A DNA stretch of 64,000 nt from Streptomyces sp. HUAS ZL42. GTDB taxonomy: Bacteria; Actinomycetota; Actinomycetes; Streptomycetales; Streptomycetaceae. Numbering within the stretch: the first letter of the stretch is position 1; every line of letters starts with the position of its first letter. The notes beneath the pieces are model-generated. The model had not been told where the DNA came from. It was given only the letters and a program-made list of their open reading frames with translations, and searched no databases. Made by a program: the position numbers and the translations under genes. Of the stretch, positions 43,787 to 56,803 are shown one piece after another. Location: assembly GCF_040782645.1 (NCBI RefSeq), contig NZ_CP160403.1:1488001-1552000 (forward strand). Reading direction: 5' to 3'.

Positions 43787-45106
43787 TCAGGGATCGCAGG
43801 CGGTGATCAGCGCCTCCACCTCCTCGGAGACGGCCCGGGCGAACCGGTCGAGGTCCGGTACGGCCTTGGCGTCGGCGACGAGCCCGTAGTGGACGTGCCC
43901 GCGGTAGGTCGAGATCGCCACCGCCAGCGACTGCCCGTGCGCGAGCGGGGCGAAGGGGAACACCGCGGTCACCGGGTTGCCCCCGAGCTTCAGGCCGAGG
44001 CTGGGCAGCGGCACGCTGGTGACGAGGATGTCGAACCACAGCCGGGCGGCCTGGCTGACCAGCGGTCCGCCGAGCCGGTGGCCGAGCGCCGGCACATGGT
44101 CGGCGAGCAGGGCCACGGCACCGGCGCCCCGGTTGGGTCCGGCGTCCTTGTTGCGGTCCATGGCCGTACGGACCGTGCCGAGTCGGCCGAGGGGGTCCGG
44201 GTCGTTCACCGGAAGCCGCATCAAGTACCCGGAGAGCCGGTTGCCCTGCGGGTGCGCTGAGCGCGGTCGCCGCTTGGAGACGGGGATGAGCGCCCGGGGC
44301 GCCACGCCCTCGCTGCCGTCGCCGCGTTCGTCGAGCCAGCGGCGCAGAGCCCCCGCGACAACCGCGATCAGGACGTCGTTCACCGTGCCGCCCACGACCT
44401 TGCGGACACGGTGCACGTCGTCGAGGTCGACGACCACGCCGGCGGTGCGGCGGGTGCCGGTGGGCTCGGCGGTGAGCGCGGCGGTGGTGCGCACGCCCAG
44501 GGTGGACACGGCGACGGAGGCGCCGATGTCGAGGGCGCGGCCCACGTCGGACAGGGCGCCGCGCAGCAGTCCGGGCAGCTTGCGGACGTCGGGCAGCAGG
44601 CCGCGCGGCGGCGCCTCGGGACGGGGCCGGGGCGCGGGCATGTCCATCGGGTCCAGGACGGCCGCGGCGAGGGTCAGCGCGCGCAGGCCGTCGGCGAGGG
44701 CGTGGTGGAACTTGAACAGCACGGCGAAGGACACGCCGTCCTCGCCGGGCAGCACATGCGCCTCCCACGGCGGGCGGCCGCGCTGCAGCGGGCGCTCCAT
44801 GAGCCGGCCCGCGTCGGCCTGGAAGTCGCCGGTGGGGGCGTGCAGCCGGACGTGGTCGAGGGGGTCGAAGTGGGGCGCGGGCTCACGCGCCGCGCTCCCG
44901 AAGGAGAACGGCTGCCACACGTCCCGGATCCGCATCCGCAGTCCGGGCACAGCGGCGGCCCGGGCGGCGAGGAGGTCGGCCGCGTGCGCGCCCGCGGTGG
45001 GCGAGTGGGCCGAGAAGATCCCGAGCGCGCCGAGGTGCATGGGGTGCTCGGCGGTTTCGATGTTCCAGAACGCCAGGTCGAGAGGTGCGAGCAGGTCAGC
45101 AGTCAA
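43787..45106 (-). CDS. wax ester synthase / diacylglycerol acyltransferase (WS/DGAT)
   Basis: A 439-residue acyltransferase that makes triacylglycerol from diacylglycerol and acyl-CoA, the storage lipid of Streptomyces. The catalytic motif HHALADG is in FKFHHALADGLRALTL (residue ~134), with the N-terminal PLDLAFWNIETAEHPMHLG and the later GNRLSGYLMRLPV and VTAVFPFAPL blocks of the family. The start is a TTG at 45106, required because the family-typical N-terminus begins there. Two perfect inverted repeats lie upstream and may control it. From memory this position matches the characterised S. coelicolor DGAT gene. Confidence 0.93.
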   Translation of the reverse strand: MTADLLAPLDLAFWNIETAEHPMHLGALGIFSAHSPTAGAHAADLLAARAAAVPGLRMRIRDVWQPFSFGSAAREPAPHFDPLDHVRLHAPTGDFQADAGRLMERPLQRGRPPWEAHVLPGEDGVSFAVLFKFHHALADGLRALTLAAAVLDPMDMPAPRPRPEAPPRGLLPDVRKLPGLLRGALSDVGRALDIGASVAVSTLGVRTTAALTAEPTGTRRTAGVVVDLDDVHRVRKVVGGTVNDVLIAVVAGALRRWLDERGDGSEGVAPRALIPVSKRRPRSAHPQGNRLSGYLMRLPVNDPDPLGRLGTVRTAMDRNKDAGPNRGAGAVALLADHVPALGHRLGGPLVSQAARLWFDILVTSVPLPSLGLKLGGNPVTAVFPFAPLAHGQSLAVAISTYRGHVHYGLVADAKAVPDLDRFARAVSEEVEALITACDP

Positions 45107-45144
45107 GGGCTTGCCTCGCGTCGACTACGGGTGAGCCAGCAGTC

Positions 45145-45162
45145 AATCGCCCCCGGGCGATT
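45145..45162. promoter_or_regulatory. palindrome close to the WS/DGAT start
   Basis: AATCGCCC at 45145-45152 and GGGCGATT at 45155-45162 form a perfect 8-bp inverted repeat with a 2-base centre, 39 bases before the WS/DGAT TTG. Position and symmetry fit a repressor site. Confidence 0.5.
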
Positions 45163-45225
45163 ACGGTCAAGTACGATCAAGCTACACACAGTTAACAACG
45201 GATTAAGTCCCGGTCTCGTCGCCTC

Positions 45226-45251
45226 TGACATCTCACAGGTCACAGATGTCA
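45226..45251. promoter_or_regulatory. inverted repeat in the WS/DGAT upstream region
   Basis: TGACATCT at 45226-45233 and AGATGTCA at 45244-45251 are perfect 8-bp arms around ten bases, about 120 bases upstream of the WS/DGAT start and 34 bases past the glgC stop. It looks like an activator or repressor operator. Confidence 0.55.
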
Positions 45252-45284
45252 CACCTTGTATGGCGGAAAACGAGCCCTTCCGGG

Positions 45285-46505
45285 TTACGACACGCGCTGA
45301 CCCTTCCCCAGCGCGATCACACCGCCCTTGGACACCGTGTAGAGCTCCGCGTCCCGCTCGGGATTGACGCCGATCGTGGCGCCCGGCGGCACCTCGACGT
45401 TCTTGTCGAGGACCGCCCCGCGCACCACCGCACCCCGCCCGATGTGCACGTTGTCGTGCAGCACCGACCCCTGCACCACCGCGCCCGGGTCGACCACGAC
45501 ACCCGGCGAGAGCACGGACCGTGTGACCTGCCCCCGGATCAGGCAACCCGCACTGATGATCGACTCACTGGCCATGCCGCCGGCGTTGAACCGGGCGGGC
45601 GAGAGCTGGTTGGAGTGGGTGTAGATCGGCCAACTGCGGTTGAAGAGGTTGAAGGCGGGGCGCTCGGCGATGAGGTCCATGTGGGCGTCGTAGTACGCGT
45701 CGAGCGTGCCGACGTCGCGCCAGTAGCCGCGGTCGCGGTTGGTCTCGCCGGGCACGTGGTTGGCGCTGAAGTCGTACAGCTGCGCCTCGCCCCGGTCGGT
45801 GAGCTGGGGCAGGATCGAGCCGCCCATGTCGTGCACGGAGTTCTCGTCCTCGGCGTCCCGCTGCAGCGCCTCGATCAGGGACTTGGTGGTGAAGATGTAG
45901 TTGCCCATCGAGGCGAAGACCGTCTCCGGGTCGTCGGGCAGGCCCGGCGGGTCGGCGGGCTTCTCCAGGAAGCGCTCCACCGTCAGGCCGTCCGAGCCCG
46001 GCGAGATCACGCCGAAGGACGACGACTCCGCGCGCGGGACGCGGATCCCGGCCACCGTCACGCCCGCGCCGCTCTCGATGTGCTGGGCGAGCATCTGGCG
46101 CGGGTCCATGCGGTAGACGTGGTCGGCGCCGAAGACGGCGACGTACTCGGGCCGTTCGTCGTAGATCAGGTTCAGGGACTGCAGGATCGCGTCCGCGCTG
46201 CCCAGGTACCAGCGCGGGCCGAGCCGCTGCTGGGCCGGGACCGGGGTGACGTAGTTGCCGAGCAGGCTGGACATCCGCCAGGTGGTGGTGATGTGCCGGT
46301 CCAGCGAGTGCGACTTGTACTGCGTCAGCACACAGATGCGCAGGATGTCGGCGTTGACGAGATTGGACAGGACGAAGTCGACGAGGCGGTACGTGCCGCC
46401 GAAGGTGACCGCTGGTTTGGCGCGGTCCGCGGTCAGGGGCATCAGACGCTTGCCCTCTCCGCCCGCCAGTACGATCCCGAGCACCGAAGGTCCACCACGA
46501 CGCAT
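45285..46505 (-). CDS. glgC: glucose-1-phosphate adenylyltransferase
   Basis: A 406-residue ADP-glucose pyrophosphorylase. Nucleotide loop [20 protein letters not shown], the ATP/substrate strand [19 protein letters not shown], the catalytic [11 protein letters not shown], glucose-1-P region GVISPGSDG and [12 protein letters not shown], and a C-terminal left-handed beta-helix with repeats such as [19 protein letters not shown]. It feeds ADP-glucose to the adjacent glycosyltransferase. GGGGAG precedes ATG 46505. It is second in a minus-strand operon after glgM, 98 bases away. Confidence 0.95.
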   Translation of the reverse strand: MRRGGPSVLGIVLAGGEGKRLMPLTADRAKPAVTFGGTYRLVDFVLSNLVNADILRICVLTQYKSHSLDRHITTTWRMSSLLGNYVTPVPAQQRLGPRWYLGSADAILQSLNLIYDERPEYVAVFGADHVYRMDPRQMLAQHIESGAGVTVAGIRVPRAESSSFGVISPGSDGLTVERFLEKPADPPGLPDDPETVFASMGNYIFTTKSLIEALQRDAEDENSVHDMGGSILPQLTDRGEAQLYDFSANHVPGETNRDRGYWRDVGTLDAYYDAHMDLIAERPAFNLFNRSWPIYTHSNQLSPARFNAGGMASESIISAGCLIRGQVTRSVLSPGVVVDPGAVVQGSVLHDNVHIGRGAVVRGAVLDKNVEVPPGATIGVNPERDAELYTVSKGGVIALGKGQRVS

Positions 46506-46564
46506 GGCCGCTCCCCTCACCGTGGTTGATCCATGCCTGCCCCTGAGCAGGGCGGAGTAAGCCT

Positions 46565-46640
46565 GTTCGAGGATCTTCCCGCTGTTCTTTTCCCGTTCGA
46601 GGTCTACTCCTGTTTGTTCGAGGTCTGTTCCTGTTCGAGG
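46565..46640. repeat. four short GTTCGAGG repeats between glgM and glgC
   Basis: GTTCGAGG occurs at 46565, 46595, 46616 and 46633, each followed by ATC or TCT, across the glgM 3' end and the gap before glgC. The copies in glgM code for its odd Glu/Gln-rich tail. Origin unclear; slippage-like expansion is likely. Confidence 0.6.
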
Positions 46641-47785
46641 ATCCCCTCGTACAGCCGGACCGTACGCCGGGCCACCGTGTCCCAGCCGAACTCTCCGACC
46701 GCGCGCTCCCGTCCGGCCTCGCCCATCCGCCGGGCCGTCTCCGGGTCGCCGAGCACGGTGTCCAGCGCCTGCGCGAGCTCCGCCTCGAAGGCCCGGTCGT
46801 CCTCGTCGACGGTCACCAGCAGGCCGGTCTTGCCGTCCGCGACGACCTCGGGGATGCCACCGACCCGGGAGGCCACGACGGGCGTGCCGCAGGCCATCGC
46901 CTCGAGATTGACGATACCCAGGGGCTCGTACACGGAGGGGCAGACGAAGACGGCGGCGTGCGTGAGGAGCTGGATCACCTCGGGACGCGGCAGCATCCGC
47001 GGGATCCAGTGCACCCCGTCGCGCACCCGGCTCAGCTCCTCGAAGAGCTCGCGGAACTCGCGGTCGATCTCCGGAGTGTCGGGAGCGCCCGCGCACAGCA
47101 CGACCTGCGCGGCCGGGTCGATGTCCCGTGCCGCCCGGAGCAGATGGGGAACGCCCTTCTGCCGGGTGATACGGCCGACGAACAGGACGTAGGGCCGGTC
47201 GGGGTCGACGCCGATGCGCGTAAGGGCGTCGGTGCCGTGGTCGGGCTGGTAGAGGGTGGTGTCGATGCCGTTGTGCACGACGTGGACCCGGGCCGGGTCC
47301 AGCGTCGGATAGCAGCCGAGGATGTCCTCGCGCATGGCGCCGGAGACGGCGATCACGGCGTCGGCGGCCTCGATCGCGGTGCGCTCGGCCCAGCTGGACA
47401 GCGCGTATCCGCCGCCGAGCTGTTCGGCCTTCCAGGGGCGCAGGGGCTCGAGGGAGTGCGCGGTCATCACGTGCGGGATGCCGTAGAGCAGCTTGGCGAG
47501 GTGGCCGGCCAGGTTGGCGTACCAGGTGTGCGAGTGGACGAGTTCGCGGCCTTCGAGCCCCGCGGTCATGGCGAGGTCCACGGAGAAGGTGCGCAGGGCG
47601 TCGTTCGCGCCGTCGAGGGCGGGCCAGGGGCGGTGGCGTACGACGCCCTCCCCGCGGCCCTCGCCCCAGCAGTGCACGTCGAGGTCGACCAGCGCCCGCA
47701 GTTCCCGGGCGAGGAACTCCACATGGACGCCCGCGCCGCCGTACACGTCCGGGGGGTACTCCCGGGTCAGCAGTCCCACACGCAC
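46604..47785 (-). CDS. glgM: GT4 glycosyltransferase, GlgA/GlgM-type (maltose-1-phosphate or glucan synthase)
   Basis: A 393-residue GT-B glycosyltransferase. N-terminal [20 protein letters not shown], then [55 protein letters not shown], and the nucleotide-sugar site [20 protein letters not shown]. Proteins of this short actinobacterial type, annotated GlgA, were shown in mycobacteria to join ADP-glucose to glucose-1-phosphate to make maltose-1-phosphate (GlgM) for the GlgE pathway. The adjacent glgC supports this. The last residues ([12 protein letters not shown]) arise from a GTTCGAGG repeat. The symbol follows the mycobacterial name; GlgA is the older one. Confidence 0.88.
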   Translation of the reverse strand: MRVGLLTREYPPDVYGGAGVHVEFLARELRALVDLDVHCWGEGRGEGVVRHRPWPALDGANDALRTFSVDLAMTAGLEGRELVHSHTWYANLAGHLAKLLYGIPHVMTAHSLEPLRPWKAEQLGGGYALSSWAERTAIEAADAVIAVSGAMREDILGCYPTLDPARVHVVHNGIDTTLYQPDHGTDALTRIGVDPDRPYVLFVGRITRQKGVPHLLRAARDIDPAAQVVLCAGAPDTPEIDREFRELFEELSRVRDGVHWIPRMLPRPEVIQLLTHAAVFVCPSVYEPLGIVNLEAMACGTPVVASRVGGIPEVVADGKTGLLVTVDEDDRAFEAELAQALDTVLGDPETARRMGEAGRERAVGEFGWDTVARRTVRLYEGILEQEQTSNKQE

Positions 47786-47823
47786 CCGGACCCCCTGATC
47801 TCAATGGCTGGTTCCCTTCATGG

Positions 47824-48573
47824 TCACCCAGAAGCGGCGTGCGGGGAAGAGCGCGGGGGTCGTGTGAAGCAACAGTCGCCGCAGACGCCTCCCCCGGGTA
47901 CCCGGTAGTACAGGCAGCAGCTGCGCCGCCGGAAGGCGGTGCCGGCAAGGGTGCCGGTCGCCGCGAGCAGAGGGTGCTCGAGGAGCTCGGCGGCGAGGGT
48001 TCGTGCCTTGGCACCGGCCTCGGTACGGCCGTGCGCCCGCGCCCAGCGGTCCAGTTCCCGCGCGCCGCCCGCGAGAGCGGAGGCCGCGTTGCCCCACAGC
48101 AGGCCCTCGGCGACGCGGTACGAGGCGCGCAGGGCCGCCGTCAGCGGCAGGAGGTGGCCGTCCAGCACCACCTCGGCCACCGTCGCCGCGTCCCCGGGCA
48201 GCGGGCGCACCTCGGTCAGCCACAGATCGTCGGGAGCACCCGCGCCCGGGTTCCAGCGCACCAGCCGCGGGTCGAGGTCGGGAATCCGCCCGTACAGGAC
48301 GGCACAGCCGAGCGTCGCCGACCACAGCCGGGCCGCGAGGGCCTGGTGCGCGACGGAGGCCGCGATCCGCGCCTCCGGGGCCCGCAGGCTGTCCGCCACC
48401 TTGTCGACACGAAAAGTCAGAGAATTTCCATAAACATCCGATGTTCTGTTCGCGTAGGTCGCAGCCAGTGTCGGCAGTGTCGCGTGCGGCGCTCCTGCCC
48501 CGCGTAGGACCGTGCGCAGGGCGAAGAAGCCGCCGAGAGGGCGGAGCGCGGCGAGATCGGGGTCGAGGTCCAC
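47824..48573 (-). CDS. FhuF-like 2Fe-2S protein (ferric-siderophore reductase family)
   Basis: About 249 residues. The diagnostic C-terminus [18 protein letters not shown] supplies the Cys-Cys-x(10)-Cys-x2-Cys cluster ligands of FhuF-type ferric reductases that release iron from siderophores. The middle ([20 protein letters not shown], then [20 protein letters not shown]) is the helical family body. GTG 48573 is chosen; a TTG at 48591 in frame is possible and neither has a clear ribosome-binding site. Near the N-terminus a 13-codon block is AT-rich with rare codons and a palindrome, unlike the rest of the gene. It may be cotranscribed with glgM, 38 bases downstream. Confidence 0.85.
   Translation of the reverse strand: MDLDPDLAALRPLGGFFALRTVLRGAGAPHATLPTLAATYANRTSDVYGNSLTFRVDKVADSLRAPEARIAASVAHQALAARLWSATLGCAVLYGRIPDLDPRLVRWNPGAGAPDDLWLTEVRPLPGDAATVAEVVLDGHLLPLTAALRASYRVAEGLLWGNAASALAGGARELDRWARAHGRTEAGAKARTLAAELLEHPLLAATGTLAGTAFRRRSCCLYYRVPGGGVCGDCCFTRPPRSSPHAASG
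48409..48447 (-). other. AT-rich rare-codon block inside the FhuF-like gene
   Basis: Thirteen consecutive codons (AGA ACA TCG GAT GTT TAT, then GGA AAT TCT CTG ACT TTT, then CGT) have A or T at 11 of 13 third positions, against almost none in the flanking gene. The perfect palindrome AACATC-C-GATGTT lies at 48433-48445. The encoded segment ([13 protein letters not shown]) is where the family is expected to vary. It may be a regulatory site or an inserted fragment. Confidence 0.7.
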
Positions 48574-48800
48574 GACCAGAAGTAGTACCAAGGCCGGTAG
48601 GACCCGCGATCAGGTGGTCTGTCCCGTCGTCACCCACCTGAGGGAGGACACCGGTCCCGTCGTACTCCATCGGCAGTAGGACCCATTGCCTGCTCAGGGA
48701 CGACGACGGGAACAGCGCGAGAGGGCATCGTGTTGGTTATGACAGCCGACCGTTCGCCGCGCCGGGCCCCGGGCCCCGGCTTCACGCAGAGGAGCAGCTC

Positions 48801-52765
<3,965 letters not shown>

Positions 52766-52781
52766 CGGTCGGGCGTACGGA

Positions 52782-52817
52782 ACGACGGTGGGTGCCTGAA
52801 CGGGCGCCCACCGTCGT
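52782..52817 (+). terminator. terminator of gnd
   Basis: ACGACGGTGGGTGCC at 52782-52796 pairs with 52803-52817 (15 bp with one G-T pair) around TGAACG, then CTTGTC. It starts 17 bases after the gnd stop. Confidence 0.75.
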
Positions 52818-52862
52818 CTTGTCGGCCTCTTCGGCGTTTCCAGCCTCTTCGGCCTCGTGGGC

Positions 52863-53111
52863 TCAGATGCCGGTGAGCGGCGGTCCCGGTTCGGGGTTCG
52901 GTACCGGCTCCGGGCCCGGTGGGATCGGGGACGGGGAGGGTTCCGGGACGGGGCGGGGACCGGGGCTCGGCGGCGGCTCCGGCGGCGGGGTCGGTTCGGG
53001 GGCCGGGGGTGGTTGAGGCGTCGGGACCGGGTCGGGGTGCGGCTCGGGGTGCTGGGGATCCGGGCCCGGCGTCGGCCCCGGCGGCACGGGGTCGGGGTAC
53101 GGGTTGGTCAT
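52863..53111 (-). CDS. small proline-rich protein
   Basis: An 82-residue protein made almost wholly of Pro with Glu, Asp, Gly, Thr and Ser (start MTNPYPDPVPPGPTPGPDPQ). No signal peptide or membrane helix. GGAGG sits six bases before ATG 53111 and GC3 is high, so it may be expressed. It could equally be a shadow of low-complexity DNA; the longer frame to 53183 is not supported. Confidence 0.5.
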   Translation of the reverse strand: MTNPYPDPVPPGPTPGPDPQHPEPHPDPVPTPQPPPAPEPTPPPEPPPSPGPRPVPEPSPSPIPPGPEPVPNPEPGPPLTGI

Positions 53112-53235
53112 GATGTCCTCCGGCCGGTCGGTGAACCTTGGCTCTGGACTACTCCCCCGCGTACCCGGCGCCCGCGCCGCCACTCACCCGCCGGTGTCGA
53201 GGCGCGAGGCCAGGTGGACCAGGAGGGTGCGCGGG

Positions 53236-53580
53236 TCAGAATCGACCGGGGTGGGCCACCAGCCAGTCCTTCGCCGCCCTGAGCAGTTCGGGGTCGGCGG
53301 CCGGGGCCTCCTCCGGGTGGCGCTCGGCCCACTTCGTGACGTACGGGCACAGCGGGGCCACCGGGACGCCCTCGCGCGCGGCGACGGCGTACAGCTCGCG
53401 CGCCAGCGAGCCCGCGATGCCCTTTCCCTCGTGGGCCGGTTCCACGATGGTGTGCACGGGAACGAGAGCCCGCTCCGGGGAGTCCAGGACGAAGTACTCG
53501 ATGTGGCCGACGACTTCGTCTCCCCCGAGGGCCTCCAGGCGGCCCGCCGACCGGTCGTCGCGGATCTCGATGTCGCTCAT
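53236..53580 (-). CDS. GNAT-family N-acetyltransferase (YjdJ/GTNH-like)
   Basis: A 114-residue minimal GNAT. The acetyl-CoA loop is VEPAHEGKGIAGSLARELYA, after the strand HIEYFVLDSPERALVPVHTI; then PLCPYVTKWAERHPEEA. This compact type acetylates small molecules or proteins; the substrate is unknown. AGGAG precedes ATG 53580 at eight bases. An adjacent ATG two codons upstream is less favoured. Confidence 0.9.
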   Translation of the reverse strand: MSDIEIRDDRSAGRLEALGGDEVVGHIEYFVLDSPERALVPVHTIVEPAHEGKGIAGSLARELYAVAAREGVPVAPLCPYVTKWAERHPEEAPAADPELLRAAKDWLVAHPGRF

Positions 53581-53608
53581 GGGCACGCTCCTGGTCCGGG
53601 TGAGTGGA

Positions 53609-54028
53609 TCAGGCCGGTACGGCCTGCGGGCTGCGCTCCTGGTCCGAACCCGGCACCGGCTCCGAGGGGTCCGACCCCAGGTCCACGATCCGGTTGGCGC
53701 GGTCCACGTGCACGACGCGCGGCTTCAGCGCCCGCGCCTCGGCGTCGGTGACCTGAGCGTAGCTGATGATGATCACCAGGTCGCCTGGGTGGACGAGGTG
53801 GGCGGCGGCACCGTTGATACCGACGACGCCCGAGCCGCGCTCGCCCTCGATGACATACGTCTCCAGGCGGGCGCCGTTGGTGATGTCGACGATGTGGACG
53901 AGCTCGCCGGGCAGCAGGTCGGCGGCGTCGAGCAGGTCCGCGTCGATGGTCACGGATCCCACGTAGTGCAGGTCGGCCTGGGTGACGGTGGCGCGGTGGA
54001 TCTTGGACTTGAACATGGTGCGCAGCAT
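53609..54028 (-). CDS. panD: aspartate 1-decarboxylase
   Basis: A 139-residue pyruvoyl enzyme that makes beta-alanine for pantothenate and CoA. The self-cleavage site is Gly24-Ser25 in [10 protein letters not shown], with [20 protein letters not shown] before it and the family strands [20 protein letters not shown] and [10 protein letters not shown] after. GGGAG precedes ATG 54028. The last ~20 residues are variable. It is the last gene before the P450/AbiEii scar. Confidence 0.95.
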   Translation of the reverse strand: MLRTMFKSKIHRATVTQADLHYVGSVTIDADLLDAADLLPGELVHIVDITNGARLETYVIEGERGSGVVGINGAAAHLVHPGDLVIIISYAQVTDAEARALKPRVVHVDRANRIVDLGSDPSEPVPGSDQERSPQAVPA

Positions 54029-54329
54029 GGAGAAACTCCCGATCTGTCTGCTCCCTGCCCGCTTTTTGCAGGTCAAGGGCGGTCTCCGGAGCGTACAACG
54101 ATTCGCATGTCCGGTCAGCTGTCCCCTGGTGTTCCAGAGCTCACACTGACCTCTTGCTGACTTTTCCAACGGACCATCAGATCGCTGCCCTGGCCGACCA
54201 CTGGGACTTCGCCCCCTACCAGCCCGCCTGCAAGACCGTCCGGGGCGAGCCATCGACACCACGACCAGCCCATGATCACGCCGACTGGAGTGAGGTACCG
54301 CCTCTTGTCAGGCGTTCTCGTCGTGGATC

Positions 54330-54800
54330 CGCGCTGCCAGGTCCTCCGCCCCTCCAGCGCCCACGTCTTGAGCTCTTCGATCTGGCGGGAGGTGAGCCCG
54401 TACGCGGCGTAGTCCTCGTCCTCATACCAGTCCGCGCCGGTGAGCCGGTCGCGGAGGTCTTCAAGACTGAACTCGTCGTGGGCGCGGCGGCGGCCGAGGG
54501 ATTCGAGGTCGGCGATGGAGCGGTGGCGGGAGGCGGCCTGAACGTCGATGAGGTCGCGGACGGTGCCGCGGTCGGCGAGGGCGCGGACCTTGGTGCCGAT
54601 GACGTCGTCGAGGGAGAGGACAGGGCCGTAGGGGGTCTGGGCAGGTGGGGCCCAGAATGCCTCCTTGAGGACGTCCACTTCACACTCCTCGCCGGTGTCC
54701 GGGTCGGTGACGAGGAACCGGCCGCTGAGAGGGTCGGTCTGGACATGCGTGGTCCGCCAGCCGCGCGCGGCGAGGCCGGTTGTGAGGGAGGCGACGAGGC
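54330..54800 (-). pseudogene. AbiEii/AbiGii-like nucleotidyltransferase toxin fragment
   Basis: A 3' fragment of an AbiEii-type toxin, in its own frame: PGLVASLTTGLAARGWRTTH, RFLVTDPDTGEECEVDVLKE, LSLDDVIGTKVRALADRG, TVRDLIDVQAAS, DEFSLEDLRDRLTGADWYED and QIEELKTWALEGRR. The N-terminal catalytic half is missing and the gene is fused abruptly to a P450 fragment. No cognate AbiEi antitoxin gene is present. The remaining C-terminal frame continues into unlike sequence after ~54340. Confidence 0.8.
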
Positions 54801-55280
54801 CAGGTGCTGGCGGACATTGACACGCTCCAGGTCGAGGTCGTCGGGAGCGATGAGGATTTCCGGGTCGCGGTTGGCGACGTGGAAGAAAATGATCACGCCC
54901 TCGCCCGCGCGGATGGTCACGCCGCCGATGGTGACGTCATCGACGGCAGTGCGGCGCAGCCCGCCGTGCACGATGGACAGGTAGCGCAGGAGCTCCTCAA
55001 CCGCGTTCGCGACCTGGTCCGGTCCGCCCAGGATGTGCGGGATCTGATCGGGGTGGCGCAGCAGCGTGACAGTGCTCAGCGCGATCATGTTCGCCGTCGT
55101 CTCGTGCCCGGCGAACAGCAAGAAGGCGCCCAGGTCGGCGGCGTCCTGGTCGGTGATGACCCCCTCGTCCACCTCGACCGCACGAGTGGTCACGTCGTCG
55201 CCGGGAGTCTCGCGCTTGACCTGCACAAGGCGAAGGCGCTCGATCACGTCGTCCTGCGTGTCGTAGCCGGCCTCTTCAGG
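54801..55280 (-). pseudogene. cytochrome P450 internal fragment
   Basis: A central P450 piece: VKRETPGDDV, the I-helix FLLFAGHETTANMIALSTVT, the ExxR helix NAVEELLRYLS, and IRAGEGVIIFFHVANRDPE through DLDLERVNVRQHLA. In an intact P450 the next residues are the heme-binding loop with its cysteine; here the sequence stops exactly at RQHLA and joins the AbiEii fragment in another frame. The N-terminal half is also absent. It cannot bind heme. Confidence 0.88.
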
Positions 55281-55472
55281 CACGGCGACGGACTCGACGG
55301 AGCCGACCACAGCCCCGGCCACGGACACCGAGTCCGCGTCGCCAAACTCAGACCGACCCGTTGCCGACTTCCGTGACACGTCGTCAGGCGGGCTGCGCCG
55401 GCTGCGGGCACGGCCGCGAGGGCTCCATCTGGTACCTCGGCGAGGTCAGTGGCACCCACAGGGCCGGAACGA

Positions 55473-56684
55473 TCAGCCGTCGGCGGCACCCGGCTGCCGA
55501 TAGGGCCGCAGCGCGCGGCGCGCTATGGCGAAACGGTGCGTCTCCGACGGGCCGTCGTAGATCCGGAACGGCCGCACCTCCCTGAAGAGGCGGGCCAGCG
55601 GGGCGTCGGCGGCCGAGACGCCGAGCGCTCCGCAGATCTGCACCGCCCGGTCGACCACCCGGTTCACCGCCTCCGCCACGAAGGTCTTGGACACCGAGGT
55701 GAGCTGAGCAGCGGCGGCGGAGCCGGTGTCCAGCTCCCAGGCGGTACGCAGGATCAGGGCGCGGCTCGCCTCGATGTCGATCTCGGAGTCGGCCAGCATC
55801 TGCTGGACCATACCGAGGTCGCCCAGCGCCGAGCCGAACGCCATCCGGCTGCCCGCCCGCTCCAGCGCGACGTCCTGAGCACGGCGGGCGGCCCCCAGCC
55901 AGCGCATGCAGTGGGTCGTCCGGGCGGGACCGAGCCGGACCTGGGCGCCTTCGAAGCCGCGGTCCACCGCGCCGAGCACCTGCTCCTCCCCCACCACGCA
56001 CCCCTCGAAGACGATCTCGCTGTGCCCGGCGAAGAGCGACTCGTCCAGGGTCTCGATGGTCCGGACGATGCTCATGCCGGGGGTGCCGGCGTCGACCAGG
56101 AACATGGTGGCGCCGCCCGGGTCGCCGGGGCCACCTGAGGTCCGGGCCATGACGATGGCGAAGCCCGCTCCTTGGGCACCGGTGATGAACCACTTGCGCC
56201 CGTCGATGCGCCAGCCGCCGGGCACCCGGGTCGCGGTGGTCCGCAGGGAGCGGGGATCGGCACCCGCTCCCGGAGCCGGTTCGGTCATGGCGAAGCAGGA
56301 CCGCGTCCCGCCCGCGGCGAGCGGACGCAGATACCTCTGCTTCTGCTCTTCGGTGGCCACCTTCTCCAGCAGGTGCATGTTTCCCTCGTCCGGGGCCGCG
56401 CAGTTCAGCGCCAGCGGTCCGAGCAGCGAGTATCCCGCCGCTTCGAACACCACCGCCTGCCCTCGCATGTCGAGCCCGTGTCCGCCCCACCGCGTCGGTA
56501 CGTGCGGAGCGAACACCCCCGCGTCGCGGGCGGCCTTCTGCAGAGTTTCCCGCAGTGCCTCGGGGGCGTCGTGCACGGACCCGCCGCACTGACGCTCGGC
56601 CGGAATGACCACCTCGCGCACGAACTCGGCGGTGGCCGCGGCGAGTTGAGCGACGGTCGGATCGACATCGAACTGGATGGGCAC
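55473..56684 (-). CDS. acyl-CoA dehydrogenase
   Basis: A 403-residue FAD enzyme that forms the alpha-beta double bond in an acyl-CoA. Family blocks are TRSCFAMTEPAPGAGADP, WRIDGRKWFITGAQGAGFAI, SKTFVAEAVNRVVDRAVQIC and FRIYDGPSETHRFAIARRAL with the Glu in the usual catalytic neighbourhood. GGGAGG lies five bases before the GTG start. It is divergent from the enoyl-CoA hydratase gene with a shared promoter region, the first gene of the acyl-CoA cluster on its side. Confidence 0.92.
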   Translation of the reverse strand: MPIQFDVDPTVAQLAAATAEFVREVVIPAERQCGGSVHDAPEALRETLQKAARDAGVFAPHVPTRWGGHGLDMRGQAVVFEAAGYSLLGPLALNCAAPDEGNMHLLEKVATEEQKQRYLRPLAAGGTRSCFAMTEPAPGAGADPRSLRTTATRVPGGWRIDGRKWFITGAQGAGFAIVMARTSGGPGDPGGATMFLVDAGTPGMSIVRTIETLDESLFAGHSEIVFEGCVVGEEQVLGAVDRGFEGAQVRLGPARTTHCMRWLGAARRAQDVALERAGSRMAFGSALGDLGMVQQMLADSEIDIEASRALILRTAWELDTGSAAAAQLTSVSKTFVAEAVNRVVDRAVQICGALGVSAADAPLARLFREVRPFRIYDGPSETHRFAIARRALRPYRQPGAADG

Positions 56685-56736
56685 GGGACCTCCCGCCGAC
56701 GGGCGTACGGGCATCGGCGCCCGTCGCATCCTAGAA

Positions 56737-56755
56737 ACTGTATAGCGTCTTCAGT
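56737..56755. promoter_or_regulatory. possible operator in the divergent acyl-CoA promoter region
   Basis: ACTG (56737-56740) and CAGT (56752-56755) flank an 11-base AT-rich core including TATAGCG, in the only AT-rich patch between the acyl-CoA dehydrogenase and hydratase genes. A shared regulator for both directions is plausible; arms are short, so this is tentative. Confidence 0.35.
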
Positions 56756-56803
56756 ATCTTGCCGGGAAGCACCCGGCGACGGGAAGACGACAGGAGAAAC
56801 GCC

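Noticed and set aside
52863..53183. 106-aa version of the proline-rich protein starting at 53183
   Set aside because: The upstream start has no ribosome-binding site and the added residues look random; ATG 53111 with GGAGG is better.
54100..54330. Remnant of an IS21-like transposase upstream of panD
   Set aside because: A plus-strand frame reads [20 protein letters not shown], faintly similar to IS21 transposases, but too short and too weak to call; no inverted repeats were seen.
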